Source: Borreliella lanei (lineage in GTDB: Bacteria > Spirochaetota > Spirochaetia > Borreliales > Borreliaceae). Taken from it: DNA of 64,000 nt. Below the pieces are notes generated by a model that saw only the letters and a list, made by a program, of their open reading frames with translations, was not told the DNA's origin and did no database searches. Location of the stretch: assembly GCF_014205895.1 (NCBI RefSeq), contig NZ_JACHFC010000002.1, forward strand, positions 1 to 64,000. The letters run 5' to 3'. Numbering within the stretch: position 1 is the first letter of the stretch; every line of letters begins with the position of its first letter. Made by a program: the position numbers and the translations under genes. Of the stretch, positions 1 to 7,618 are shown piece by piece.

Positions 1-288
1 GTTTATTCAATAAAGCCTATTGATCTTGAAAACTCAAAAACACGTCAACAAGCCATTAAAGATCTAAACGAATTCTTGAAAAACAATCCCAATGATGCCC
101 ACGCCTCTAAAACTTTAGCTCAAGCTAATAAAATGCAGCAACTGGAAGATCTTAAATCTAAGGTTTATTCAATAAAGCCTATTGATCTTGAAAACCCAAA
201 AACACGTCAACAAGCCATTAAAGATCTAAACGAATTCTTGAAAAACAATCCCAATGACGCCCACGCCTCTAAAACTTTAGCTCAAGCT
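1..288 (+). repeat. 162-bp tandem repeat in lmp1 (two copies, second one partial)
   Basis: The segment 1-126 recurs at 163-288, an exact 162-bp (54-codon) period. Over these 126 bases I count two differences: one changes Ser to Pro (ENSKTR against ENPKTR) and one is silent. The full array probably extends upstream of the window. Confidence 0.95.
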
Positions 289-1395
289 TATGAAAGCAAT
301 GGAGATTTACTAAAAGCAGAAAATGTATACGAAAAAATTACCAAACTCAAAAATGCCCAAGAAGATCACTATAAACTTGGAATTATTAGATTTAAGCTTA
401 AAAAGTATGAACACTCAATAGCATCATTTGATCAAACAATAAAGCTCGACCCAAAACATAAAAAAGCACATAATAACAAAGGAATAGCTTTAATGATGCT
501 AAATAAAAACAAAAAAGCAATAGAATCTTTTGAGAAAGCAATACAAATTGATAAAAATTATGGCACTGCCTACTACCAAAAAGGAATAGCAGAGGAAAAA
601 AATGGCAATATACAACAAGCATTTGCAAGCTTTAAAAATGCCTACAACCTCGACAAAAAACCTAATTATGCATTAAAAGCTGGAATAATATCAAATAACT
701 TGGGCAACTTCAAACAAAGTGAAGAATATTTAAATTTTTTTAATAACAATGCAAAAAAACCTAACGAAATTGCTATTTACAACCTATCAATAGCAAAATT
801 TGAGAACAATAAACTTGAAGAATCTCTTGAAACAATAAACAAAGCCATCGATTTAAATCCAGAAAAAAGTGAATATTTATATTTAAAAGCATCTATAAAT
901 CTTAAAAAAGGAAACTACCAAAATGCCATATCACTTTACAACTTGGTAATTGAAAAAAACCCTGAAAATACTTCAGCCTATATAAACCTAGCAAAAGCAT
1001 ACGAAAAATCAGGAAATAAGAGTCAAGCAATCTCAACTCTTGAAAAGATAATAAACAAAAATAATAAATTAGCCTTAAATAATCTTGGAATACTTTACAA
1101 AAAAGAAAAAAATTATAAAAAAGCAATAGAAATTTTTGAAAAAGCAATAATCAATTCAGATATTGAAGCAAAATATAATCTTGCAACCACTCTAATTGAA
1201 ATTAATGATAACACAAGGGCTAAAGACCTTCTAAGAGAATATACAAAATTAAAACCAAACAATCCAGAAGCATTACATGCACTAGGAATAATAGAATATA
1301 ATGAGAATAACAATGATCAAACATTAAGAGAACTTGTAAAAAAATTTCCAAATTACAAAAAAAATGAAAATATTAAAAAAATAATAGGAATATAA
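1..1395 (+). CDS. lmp1: Lmp1, surface-located membrane protein 1, C-terminal part (5' end outside window)
   Basis: The reading frame is open from base 1 to the TAA at 1393, so this is the last 464 residues of a longer protein; an in-frame TTG at 76 is not a credible start. It opens with two copies of a 54-residue repeat (motifs YSIKPIDLEN, AIKDLNEFL, NNPNDAHASK). From about residue 97 it continues as tandem tetratricopeptide repeats (recurring G-A pattern such as KKAIESFEKAI, Y-KG-A). This repeat-then-TPR order, directly upstream of mutL, fits Borrelia Lmp1 (about 1,100 residues in B. burgdorferi), a surface protein reported to help evade host immunity. The N-terminal membrane anchor is not in this window. 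mutL follows after 6 bases, suggesting co-transcription. Confidence 0.9.
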   Translation, partial: VYSIKPIDLENSKTRQQAIKDLNEFLKNNPNDAHASKTLAQANKMQQLEDLKSKVYSIKPIDLENPKTRQQAIKDLNEFLKNNPNDAHASKTLAQAYESNGDLLKAENVYEKITKLKNAQEDHYKLGIIRFKLKKYEHSIASFDQTIKLDPKHKKAHNNKGIALMMLNKNKKAIESFEKAIQIDKNYGTAYYQKGIAEEKNGNIQQAFASFKNAYNLDKKPNYALKAGIISNNLGNFKQSEEYLNFFNNNAKKPNEIAIYNLSIAKFENNKLEESLETINKAIDLNPEKSEYLYLKASINLKKGNYQNAISLYNLVIEKNPENTSAYINLAKAYEKSGNKSQAISTLEKIINKNNKLALNNLGILYKKEKNYKKAIEIFEKAIINSDIEAKYNLATTLIEINDNTRAKDLLREYTKLKPNNPEALHALGIIEYNENNNDQTLRELVKKFPNYKKNENIKKIIGI

Positions 1396-1401
1396 ATTTC
1401 A

Positions 1402-3240
1402 ATGAACAAAATAAGATTCTTAGATAAATACTTGGTTCAAAAAATAGCAGCAGGAGAATCAATAGACAGACCATGTTCAATATTAAGAGAATTGCTAGAC
1501 AATTCAATAGATTCTGGAGCTACCAAAATTGAAGTCTTTCTTGAAGAAGGGGGAATTCACAAAATCTTAATAATAGATAATGGAAGCGGAATAAGTAAAG
1601 AAGATTTAAAAATCTGCTATCTACCACATACTACTTCAAAAATATCATCAGAAGAAGATTTAAGAAAAATAGAAACTCTAGGATTTAGAGGAGAAGCTCT
1701 CTCTAGTATTGCAATTTGCTCCAACATTTCAATAACAAGCTCAACAACCAATAATGAAAGCTATCAAATAGAAGTAGAAAATGGAATTGAAAAATGCTTT
1801 AAAAAACAACCTGCCATAAACGGAACAATAGTGGATGTCACAAAAATATTTCACAACTTCCCAGCAAGAAAAAGATTCTTAAAGCAAGAACCCATTGAAA
1901 CAAAAATGTGTCTAAAAGTTTTAGAAGAAAAAATAATAACCCACCCCGAAATCAATTTCGAAATTAATTTAAATCAAAAGCTAAGAAAAATTTATTTTAA
2001 AGAATCGTTAATTGACAGGGTTCAAAATGTATATGGAAATGTAATAGAAAATAATAAATTTAGGGTCTTAAAAAAAGAACATGACAATATAAAAATAGAA
2101 ATATTTTTAGCACCAGATAACTTTTCTAAAAAAAGTAAAAGACATATTAAAACATTTGTCAACAGAAGACCTATAGATCAAAAAGATCTCTTAGAAGCAA
2201 TAACTAATGGACATAGCAGAATACTTTCTCCTGGCAACTTCCCAGTATGTTATTTATTTTTAGAAATAAACCCTGAATATATTGACTTTAATGTCCACCC
2301 TCAAAAAAAAGAAGTAAGATTTTACAATCTTCCATTTTTATTTAAACTAATATCTGATAATATTAATAATTTTTTTGATAAAAACATAAATAACTACCAA
2401 GACATAATAATAAAAAGACAATTAACAGAAGATGATCATTTAATAGAAATGATAAACCAACCAGAAAACTTTAATAAAACTAACACATATGATATACCAC
2501 AAAACTATAATTTAGAAACAACAGAAGATAATGTAAACGAGCCAAACAAAAACATAACACAAAGCAATATTGACCTTAGAAGATACAACTCAATTATACA
2601 AAATAGACCAACACTTAAGGAAAACATTGAAAACATTTTCTCTGACAACTTTTTAGATTTTGAAGAACCTCAAAATAAAAATGAAAAAGAAGAAATAAAA
2701 TTCAACTATATTGGACAAATATTCTCTGAATTTTTAATCGTTGAAAAAATAAATGAGGTTTACTTTATAGACCAACACGCAGTTCACGAAAAAATAATAT
2801 ATGAAAAACTTAGAAATTCAAAAAAAACTGTTCAAAAACTTCTAATACCAATTGAATTCACAGTAGTTGATAAAAACATAGAAGAAATTATAGATAGCGA
2901 AATTGAAGAATACAAACAAATGAACATTATAATCTCTAAAATAGGCTCTAAAAAATATCAACTTGAATCTATTCCTAATATTTGTAGTCAATATGAAAAT
3001 ACCCTTATTAACTTTTTTCAATCAAGAAGAAGCAGGACAATAAATTCTCTTGAATCTGACTTATACGCAACTATTGCTTGCAGAAAGGCTGTTAAAACCA
3101 ATGACATATTAAGCGCTGAATTTAGCAAATTTTTAATAAATGAATTTTTTAAACTAGAAATCAAACATTGTCCTCATGGACGAAAAATTTATTACAAAAT
3201 ATCTAAATTTGAGCTTGAAAAAAAAGTTGACAGAGCATAA
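1402..3240 (+). CDS. mutL: DNA mismatch repair protein MutL
   Basis: MutL couples MutS mismatch recognition to strand removal. The 612-residue product has an N-terminal GHKL ATPase ([26 protein letters not shown]) and the MutL/PMS signature FVNRRPI with [12 protein letters not shown] variable Asn/Lys-rich linker spans roughly residues 330-430. The C-terminal dimerization domain carries [13 protein letters not shown] near residue 457, which fits the DQHA-x2-E-x4-E metal site of nicking-competent MutL, plus ACRKAVK and CPHGRK. The ATG lies 6 bases after lmp1, with only a weak AGGAA upstream, so translation may be coupled. Confidence 0.97.
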   Translation: MNKIRFLDKYLVQKIAAGESIDRPCSILRELLDNSIDSGATKIEVFLEEGGIHKILIIDNGSGISKEDLKICYLPHTTSKISSEEDLRKIETLGFRGEALSSIAICSNISITSSTTNNESYQIEVENGIEKCFKKQPAINGTIVDVTKIFHNFPARKRFLKQEPIETKMCLKVLEEKIITHPEINFEINLNQKLRKIYFKESLIDRVQNVYGNVIENNKFRVLKKEHDNIKIEIFLAPDNFSKKSKRHIKTFVNRRPIDQKDLLEAITNGHSRILSPGNFPVCYLFLEINPEYIDFNVHPQKKEVRFYNLPFLFKLISDNINNFFDKNINNYQDIIIKRQLTEDDHLIEMINQPENFNKTNTYDIPQNYNLETTEDNVNEPNKNITQSNIDLRRYNSIIQNRPTLKENIENIFSDNFLDFEEPQNKNEKEEIKFNYIGQIFSEFLIVEKINEVYFIDQHAVHEKIIYEKLRNSKKTVQKLLIPIEFTVVDKNIEEIIDSEIEEYKQMNIIISKIGSKKYQLESIPNICSQYENTLINFFQSRRSRTINSLESDLYATIACRKAVKTNDILSAEFSKFLINEFFKLEIKHCPHGRKIYYKISKFELEKKVDRA

Positions 3241-3258
3241 AATAAAGCCAGAGTTCCC

Positions 3259-4293
3259 ATGATAAAAAAAATCAAATCAGAAATTAACTTATTAAAGATA
3301 GAAAAAGACAAAAATTTAATTGAACTTGGAAAAATATTAAAAAATACTAATATAGTAGAATTAAAAAATTTAAACCACTATCCCAATTTAAAATCAGTAG
3401 AAAAAGAATTGTACCAAATGAAAAGCAATTTAAGCAAATCAGAAGAAAATGAAAACATATTAAAAAATTTAAACAAAAAAATTTATATTTTTAAAAAAGA
3501 ATATAAATCTACTAGTAAATCATATAAAAAAAACCTTAAAGAAATTGCTAAAACAATAATCAAAATTTATCCTCAAAATCTAGAATTAATATCAAAGTAC
3601 AATATGAATTTTTCTAAATTGAAACTTGAAAAATATAAAAAAATAGAATTAGTAAGTGATCATAAAACAAAAAATTATTTACAAAGAATAATACTTAGGA
3701 TTAATTCAGTAATAAACAATATTATCAATATTATAAATATACATAAAATATCAAAAGAATTTGAAAAGCGGGTATTCACAAAATATTACCCTTCTGAAAA
3801 CTTTGAAAGCATAATAAATGAATTTTCATTAAACAAAAAATTAAACAATGTAATTGTTAAAGAATTTAAAATAATAAATGAAATCAAAACAAATATAAAA
3901 AACATAAAAGAAGAAATAAAAGAAATAATATCTACAAGCAAAAAAGAAAAAATATATAAAAAGAATAAAATAAAAAATGAAATCAATGTTATTACAAAAA
4001 ACAAAGAAAATATTTTAAAAAAAATTGCTGAAGAATTTATTGAAACCACAAAAAAAGATAAAATGATAGCAAAAACTAATGCAATTAGCTCAGTAATCCA
4101 AAAAATTGAAAAAACAGACCAAAAAATATTAAACTTAAATAATGATTTAATAAAAATAACAAAACAGGAAGAAATAAAAAACATTCAACAAAAGATGCAA
4201 ATCCTAACAAAAGAAAAAGATAAAATTAATAACAAATTAGACGCATTAGCTTCTAAAATAGAAATTATTCAAAATGAACTTGACAATGAATAA
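3259..4293 (+). CDS. Conserved hypothetical coiled-coil protein
   Basis: I do not recognise a family. The 344 residues are extremely rich in Lys, Ile, Asn and Glu. Long stretches (about residues 40-110 and 200-340) have heptad-like spacing typical of coiled coils. I see no signal peptide, and only a short hydrophobic patch near residues 150-165 (IINIINI) that is too short for a confident membrane segment. It starts 18 bases after mutL without a good ribosome site and is probably co-transcribed with it. The last 14 bases of the gene overlap the promoter of the following tRNA. A structural or DNA-associated role is possible, but nothing in the sequence decides it. Confidence 0.8.
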   Translation: MIKKIKSEINLLKIEKDKNLIELGKILKNTNIVELKNLNHYPNLKSVEKELYQMKSNLSKSEENENILKNLNKKIYIFKKEYKSTSKSYKKNLKEIAKTIIKIYPQNLELISKYNMNFSKLKLEKYKKIELVSDHKTKNYLQRIILRINSVINNIINIINIHKISKEFEKRVFTKYYPSENFESIINEFSLNKKLNNVIVKEFKIINEIKTNIKNIKEEIKEIISTSKKEKIYKKNKIKNEINVITKNKENILKKIAEEFIETTKKDKMIAKTNAISSVIQKIEKTDQKILNLNNDLIKITKQEEIKNIQQKMQILTKEKDKINNKLDALASKIEIIQNELDNE

Positions 4294-4307
4294 AAAATAA
4301 ATATAAT
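4280..4307 (+). promoter_or_regulatory. Sigma-70 promoter of the CAU tRNA
   Basis: TTGACA (4280-4285), 16-base spacer, TATAAT (4302-4307). Both boxes are perfect consensus. The -35 box lies inside the end of the preceding coding sequence, and the expected start point near 4314 is about 7 bases before the tRNA. Confidence 0.8.
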
Positions 4308-4320
4308 AAATTAAAGCTAA

Positions 4321-4394
4321 GGGCCCATAGCTCAGTTGGTTAGAGCACCCGACTCATAATCGGTAGGTCCCAGGTTCAAGTCCTGGTGGGCCCA
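4321..4394 (+). tRNA. tRNA with CAU anticodon, probably tRNA-Ile2 (lysidine-type)
   Basis: A full cloverleaf folds: acceptor GGGCCCA/TGGGCCC, D arm GCTC/GAGC, anticodon stem CCCGA/TCGGT with loop CTCATAA, T arm CCAGG/CCTGG with loop TTCAAGT, discriminator A; no encoded CCA. The outermost anticodon-stem pair is a C-U mismatch. The CAU anticodon would normally be read as methionine. However, the GGGCCC acceptor with C4-G69 and C5-G68 and the whole body look like bacterial tRNA-Ile2, whose C34 is changed to lysidine by TilS to read AUA. Automated annotation often labels such genes tRNA-Met. Confidence 0.9.
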
Positions 4395-4405
4395 TTTTGA
4401 TCTTT

Positions 4406-5059
4406 TCAACCAACTTTAAAAAAAAGATTTGAATTTTTTTCTACATAATAAAAACTTATATAATTATCAAATGTTTTATCAATCTCCAGGGTCTCTATTG
4501 AATCAATTCTAACAACTGAAGAGATAGAATGTAGTTTGTCTTTATAAGTTTTAACAAAAAATACTTTGGAATTGCTTAACTTGTTTAACATTGCCATATC
4601 TTTAGACTTATATACATAATTGTGAACATCATCTAAATCATATTTTGACATGTCCAAAGAAATAATAAATTCTCTACTATAAACTCTCATACCCTTATCA
4701 AAAAGGCGAACACATGAAGTAAAATCTTCAAAAGTTTTATCAAAAAAATTAAATCTCAAATCCCTACAATATAGAATATCTTTTCCAAGACTAGAATCAA
4801 TAAAAAAAGAGCTATAATTATTATTAATCACTTGAATAAACTCACTGGTATCCTTGTTCTCTATTGATAATTTAAAAACATCTTTTGGATTTAGAACTTT
4901 AATTGCAAAATCAAAACTCATAAAGTAATCTAAACGATTCTCAGTAAAATAATAATTTATCTTATAATCAAGCTCTTTTATTTCCGGATAATTTATTTCG
5001 CAAGAACAAGCAAAGCAACAAAAAAACAATATTAATTTAACTTTTAATCCGCTCTGCAT
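4406..5059 (-). CDS. Small putative lipoprotein downstream of efp
   Basis: The 217-residue product begins with a short basic segment and a hydrophobic stretch ending in FFCCFACSCEIN, a plausible spirochaetal lipobox with the lipidated cysteine at residue 18 or 20. The rest is a soluble, Tyr/Phe-rich domain (YYFTENRLDYFMSFDFAIKVLNP) that I do not recognise. The ATG at 5059 lies 23 bases inside the end of efp and the two are on the same strand, so translation is probably coupled. Its 3' end faces the CAU tRNA, 11 bases away. Predicted periplasmic or outer-membrane-linked; function unknown. Confidence 0.8.
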   Translation of the reverse strand: MQSGLKVKLILFFCCFACSCEINYPEIKELDYKINYYFTENRLDYFMSFDFAIKVLNPKDVFKLSIENKDTSEFIQVINNNYSSFFIDSSLGKDILYCRDLRFNFFDKTFEDFTSCVRLFDKGMRVYSREFIISLDMSKYDLDDVHNYVYKSKDMAMLNKLSNSKVFFVKTYKDKLHSISSVVRIDSIETLEIDKTFDNYISFYYVEKNSNLFFKVG

Positions 5060-5615
5060 ACTCTTTAGTTTCAGAATTAACTAAAACCTTATCTCCAACG
5101 TTAATAAAAAGTGGAGCTTTTACTACAAGCCCTGTATTAAGAGTAATATTTTTCATTGCATTTGTTACAGTGTCGCCTTTAACAGCCGCCTCAACCTCTA
5201 CAACTTCAAAAGCAATCTTTGGAGCCAGCTTAATATCAATAACCACATTGTCAAAAGTTATAAGAGAATAGATTTCAGACTCCTGCAAAAAAGGCACTTT
5301 ATCTTGTAAATTAGCATTCTCTTTTAAGTCCAAACTCACTTGATCATAAGATTCTAAATCCATAAAAACTAAAACGTCTTTATCTTTATATAAATACTGG
5401 GCACTAACCTCATAAATTTCAATAGCTTCTGCGGTATCTGCCCCTTTTAAAGTTTCTCTAATGACAAGTTTGTTTTTTAAGTTCTTAAGCTTTAACCTTA
5501 CTATTGCCCCTCCCCTGCCTGTTTTTGAAAATTCTCGCTCAAGAACAATATGTGGGACCCCTTTAATAAGTAAAAAAGAACCTTTTTCAATCTCACTAGA
5601 TTTCACTACTGCCAT
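5037..5615 (-). CDS. efp: Translation elongation factor P
   Basis: EF-P relieves ribosome stalling at polyproline stretches by entering the E site and stabilising peptidyl-tRNA. The 192 residues cover the KOW-like domain I and two OB domains, the usual length. The domain I tip reads FSKTGRGGAIVRLKLKN. The residue aligned with the modified Lys34 of E. coli EF-P (PGKG) is Arg34 here. GAGGT stands 6 bases upstream of the ATG. The gene is divergent from pstS across about 165 bases and overlaps the following lipoprotein gene. No modification enzyme gene is nearby. Confidence 0.96.
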   Translation of the reverse strand: MAVVKSSEIEKGSFLLIKGVPHIVLEREFSKTGRGGAIVRLKLKNLKNKLVIRETLKGADTAEAIEIYEVSAQYLYKDKDVLVFMDLESYDQVSLDLKENANLQDKVPFLQESEIYSLITFDNVVIDIKLAPKIAFEVVEVEAAVKGDTVTNAMKNITLNTGLVVKAPLFINVGDKVLVNSETKEYAERIKS

Positions 5616-5727
5616 TTAAATACCTCGCAAAACTTAACATACAAATCTAGTAGTAATTTATACCAAAAAATTAAAATATTTGCTATTATTCCCCAATTAT
5701 AACTTAATCAATAAAGTTAATTTACAA

Positions 5728-5755
5728 TTGACTTATTTTAAATTAATGCTATTAT
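5728..5755 (+). promoter_or_regulatory. Putative pstS promoter
   Basis: TTGACT at 5728-5733 and TATTAT at 5750-5755 with a 16-base spacer, about 25 bases before the pstS start. Other registers of the AT-rich -10 region are possible. No PhoB-type box is evident. Confidence 0.55.
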
Positions 5756-5780
5756 ATACTTAAACAAAGGAGTTTACTTG

Positions 5781-6620
5781 ATGGAAAAAATTATTATCTT
5801 AATTTTTATGCTATCAACAAGTTTATTATACAACTGTAAAAATCAAGACAATGAAAAAATTGTATCAATTGGGGGATCTACAACTGTAAGCCCAATACTA
5901 GACGAAATGATTTTAAGATATAATAAAATAAACAATAATACTAAAGTAACATACGATGCACAAGGAAGTAGTGTTGGCATAAACGGGCTATTTAACAAAA
6001 TATATAAAATAGCAATATCATCAAGAGATTTAACTAAAGAAGAAATTGAACAAGGGGCAAAAGAAACTGTATTCGCTTATGATGCTTTAATTTTTATTAC
6101 AAGCCCTGAAATAAAAATTACAAATATTACAGAAGAAAATCTGGCCAAAATACTAAATGGAGAAATTCAAAATTGGAAACAAGTGGGAGGTCCTGATGCT
6201 AAAATCAACTTTATTAATCGAGACTCTTCTTCTGGTTCTTATTCGTCTATAAAAGATCTACTTCTTAATAAAATATTTAAAACTCAAGAAAAAGCTCAAT
6301 TTAGACAAGACGGAATAGTAGTAAAATCCAATGGAGAGGTAATTGAAAAAACAAGCTTTACTCCGCACTCAATAGGATATATAGGTCTTGGATATGCAAA
6401 AAATTCAATAGAAAAGGGTTTAAATATTCTTTCTGTCAACAGCACATACCCTACAAAAGAAACAATAAATAGCAATAAATACACCATTAAAAGAAATTTA
6501 ATAATAGTTACAAATAATAAGTACGAAGATAAAAACGCAACTCAATTTATTGATTTCATGACAAGTTCAATCGGACAAGATATTGTTGAAGAACAAGGTT
6601 TTTTAGGGATAAAAACATAA
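5781..6620 (+). CDS. pstS: Phosphate-binding lipoprotein PstS
   Basis: PstS captures inorganic phosphate outside the inner membrane and delivers it to PstCAB. The 279 residues start at ATG 5781, chosen over the in-frame TTG at 5778 because AAAGGAG (5766-5772) is then 8 bases away. A signal peptide ends in LLYNC, so it is a lipoprotein. The mature part has the PstS phosphate-site motifs GGSTTVSPI, the IAISSRDL segment and NRDSSSGSYS, and closes with SIGYIGLGYA. It is the first gene of pstSCAB; a perfect palindrome lies between it and pstC. Confidence 0.95.
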   Translation: MEKIIILIFMLSTSLLYNCKNQDNEKIVSIGGSTTVSPILDEMILRYNKINNNTKVTYDAQGSSVGINGLFNKIYKIAISSRDLTKEEIEQGAKETVFAYDALIFITSPEIKITNITEENLAKILNGEIQNWKQVGGPDAKINFINRDSSSGSYSSIKDLLLNKIFKTQEKAQFRQDGIVVKSNGEVIEKTSFTPHSIGYIGLGYAKNSIEKGLNILSVNSTYPTKETINSNKYTIKRNLIIVTNNKYEDKNATQFIDFMTSSIGQDIVEEQGFLGIKT

Positions 6621-6640
6621 TTAAATTAAAGGAAAAAAAA

Positions 6641-6662
6641 CTTGACTTAATATTAAGTCAAG
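6641..6662. promoter_or_regulatory. Perfect 22-bp palindrome between pstS and pstC
   Basis: The half-site CTTGACTTAAT is followed at once by its exact reverse complement, giving 11 bp per arm with no spacer. No T-run follows, so it does not look like an intrinsic terminator. It could be a protein-binding site or an RNA hairpin that protects the pstS message. Each arm also contains TTGACT, a -35-like hexamer. Confidence 0.85.
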
Positions 6663-6709
6663 CAATACAATTTAACACTGATATGAGCTTTAAGGGATTT
6701 TTTTAAAAA

Positions 6710-7618
6710 ATGCATCTAAGCTTAAAGACAAAAAGAAAAATAATTGAAATTATTTTCAAATCTTTTATTCTTATATCTGCAATAATTAGTTCCCTATCAA
6801 TATTGTTTTTAGGTTTGTTTATATTAAAAACTGGATTAACTCCATTTATTAACAACAAAATTAAAGTTTTAAACTTTTTATTTAGCACAAATTGGGATCC
6901 TACTAGTAATCTACAAAAATCTTATGGCATCTTAGCATTCATTATTAATTCCTTTTTAACTACACTTTTTTCTATTTTAATTGCTTTACCAATTGGATTG
7001 GGATTTGCAATATATTTACTTGAAAAAGCAAAAGGATTTTATAGACAATTTTTACAAACAGTAATAGAGCTTTTAGCAGGAATCCCTAGTGTGGTTTACG
7101 GATTTTTCGGAAGCACATTTATTGCCGCTTTGGTAAAAAACATTTTTCAAAGAGAAGACAATTTGGGATACAATTTAATAAGCTCATCACTCATATTAAG
7201 CATAATGATAGTTCCCACAATAATTAGCGTTTGTTATTCATCACTTAAAGCCGTTCCCAAATCATATAAATTTGCATCTCTTGCATTAGCGGCAACAGAC
7301 TGGCAAACAATATACAAGATAATAATACCATCAGCTAGTCGAGGTATTTTAGCAGGAACAATATTGGCAATAGGAAGAGCTATTGGAGAAACTGTGGCAG
7401 TATTAATGGTTGGAGGAGGCTCTCCTCTTTTTATAAAAAACGTATTTTCTCCCATTAGAACGCTAACCGTAAACATTGCTATGGACATGGGATATGCCTC
7501 AGGTGTTCACAGAGAAGCTCTCTTTTCTACAGCTCTAGTATTATTGCTATTTTCAATAATTACAAATTTACTCAAAAATTTTATACTATCTTCAAATAAA
7601 GGGTTAAAGAAAAAGTGA
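6710..7618 (+). CDS. pstC: Phosphate ABC transporter permease PstC
   Basis: PstC is one of the two membrane subunits of the high-affinity phosphate importer. The 302 residues hold about six membrane segments, the first near residues 14-40. The cytoplasmic coupling (EAA-type) loop is ALAATDWQTIYKIIIP followed by GTILAIGRAIGETVAVL, which is characteristic of PstC/PstA. AAGGGA stands 12 bases before the ATG. The stop TGA overlaps the GTG start of pstA by 4 bases, a typical coupled junction. Length is normal for the family. Confidence 0.95.
   Translation: MHLSLKTKRKIIEIIFKSFILISAIISSLSILFLGLFILKTGLTPFINNKIKVLNFLFSTNWDPTSNLQKSYGILAFIINSFLTTLFSILIALPIGLGFAIYLLEKAKGFYRQFLQTVIELLAGIPSVVYGFFGSTFIAALVKNIFQREDNLGYNLISSSLILSIMIVPTIISVCYSSLKAVPKSYKFASLALAATDWQTIYKIIIPSASRGILAGTILAIGRAIGETVAVLMVGGGSPLFIKNVFSPIRTLTVNIAMDMGYASGVHREALFSTALVLLLFSIITNLLKNFILSSNKGLKKK

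Noticed and set aside
76-1395. lmp1 start at TTG 76
   Set aside because: The frame is open to base 1 and the TTG is inside the repeat unit; the second repeat has the same codon. It is an artefact of the window edge.
3786-4184. 132-codon minus-strand ORF opposite the coiled-coil gene
   Set aside because: Antisense shadow: a Phe/Ile/Ser-rich sequence produced by Lys/Asn/Glu codons of the real gene, with no ribosome site.
4320-4400. tRNA-Met identity of the CAU tRNA
   Set aside because: Acceptor and body fit tRNA-Ile2 better; not excluded, so reported as probable rather than certain.
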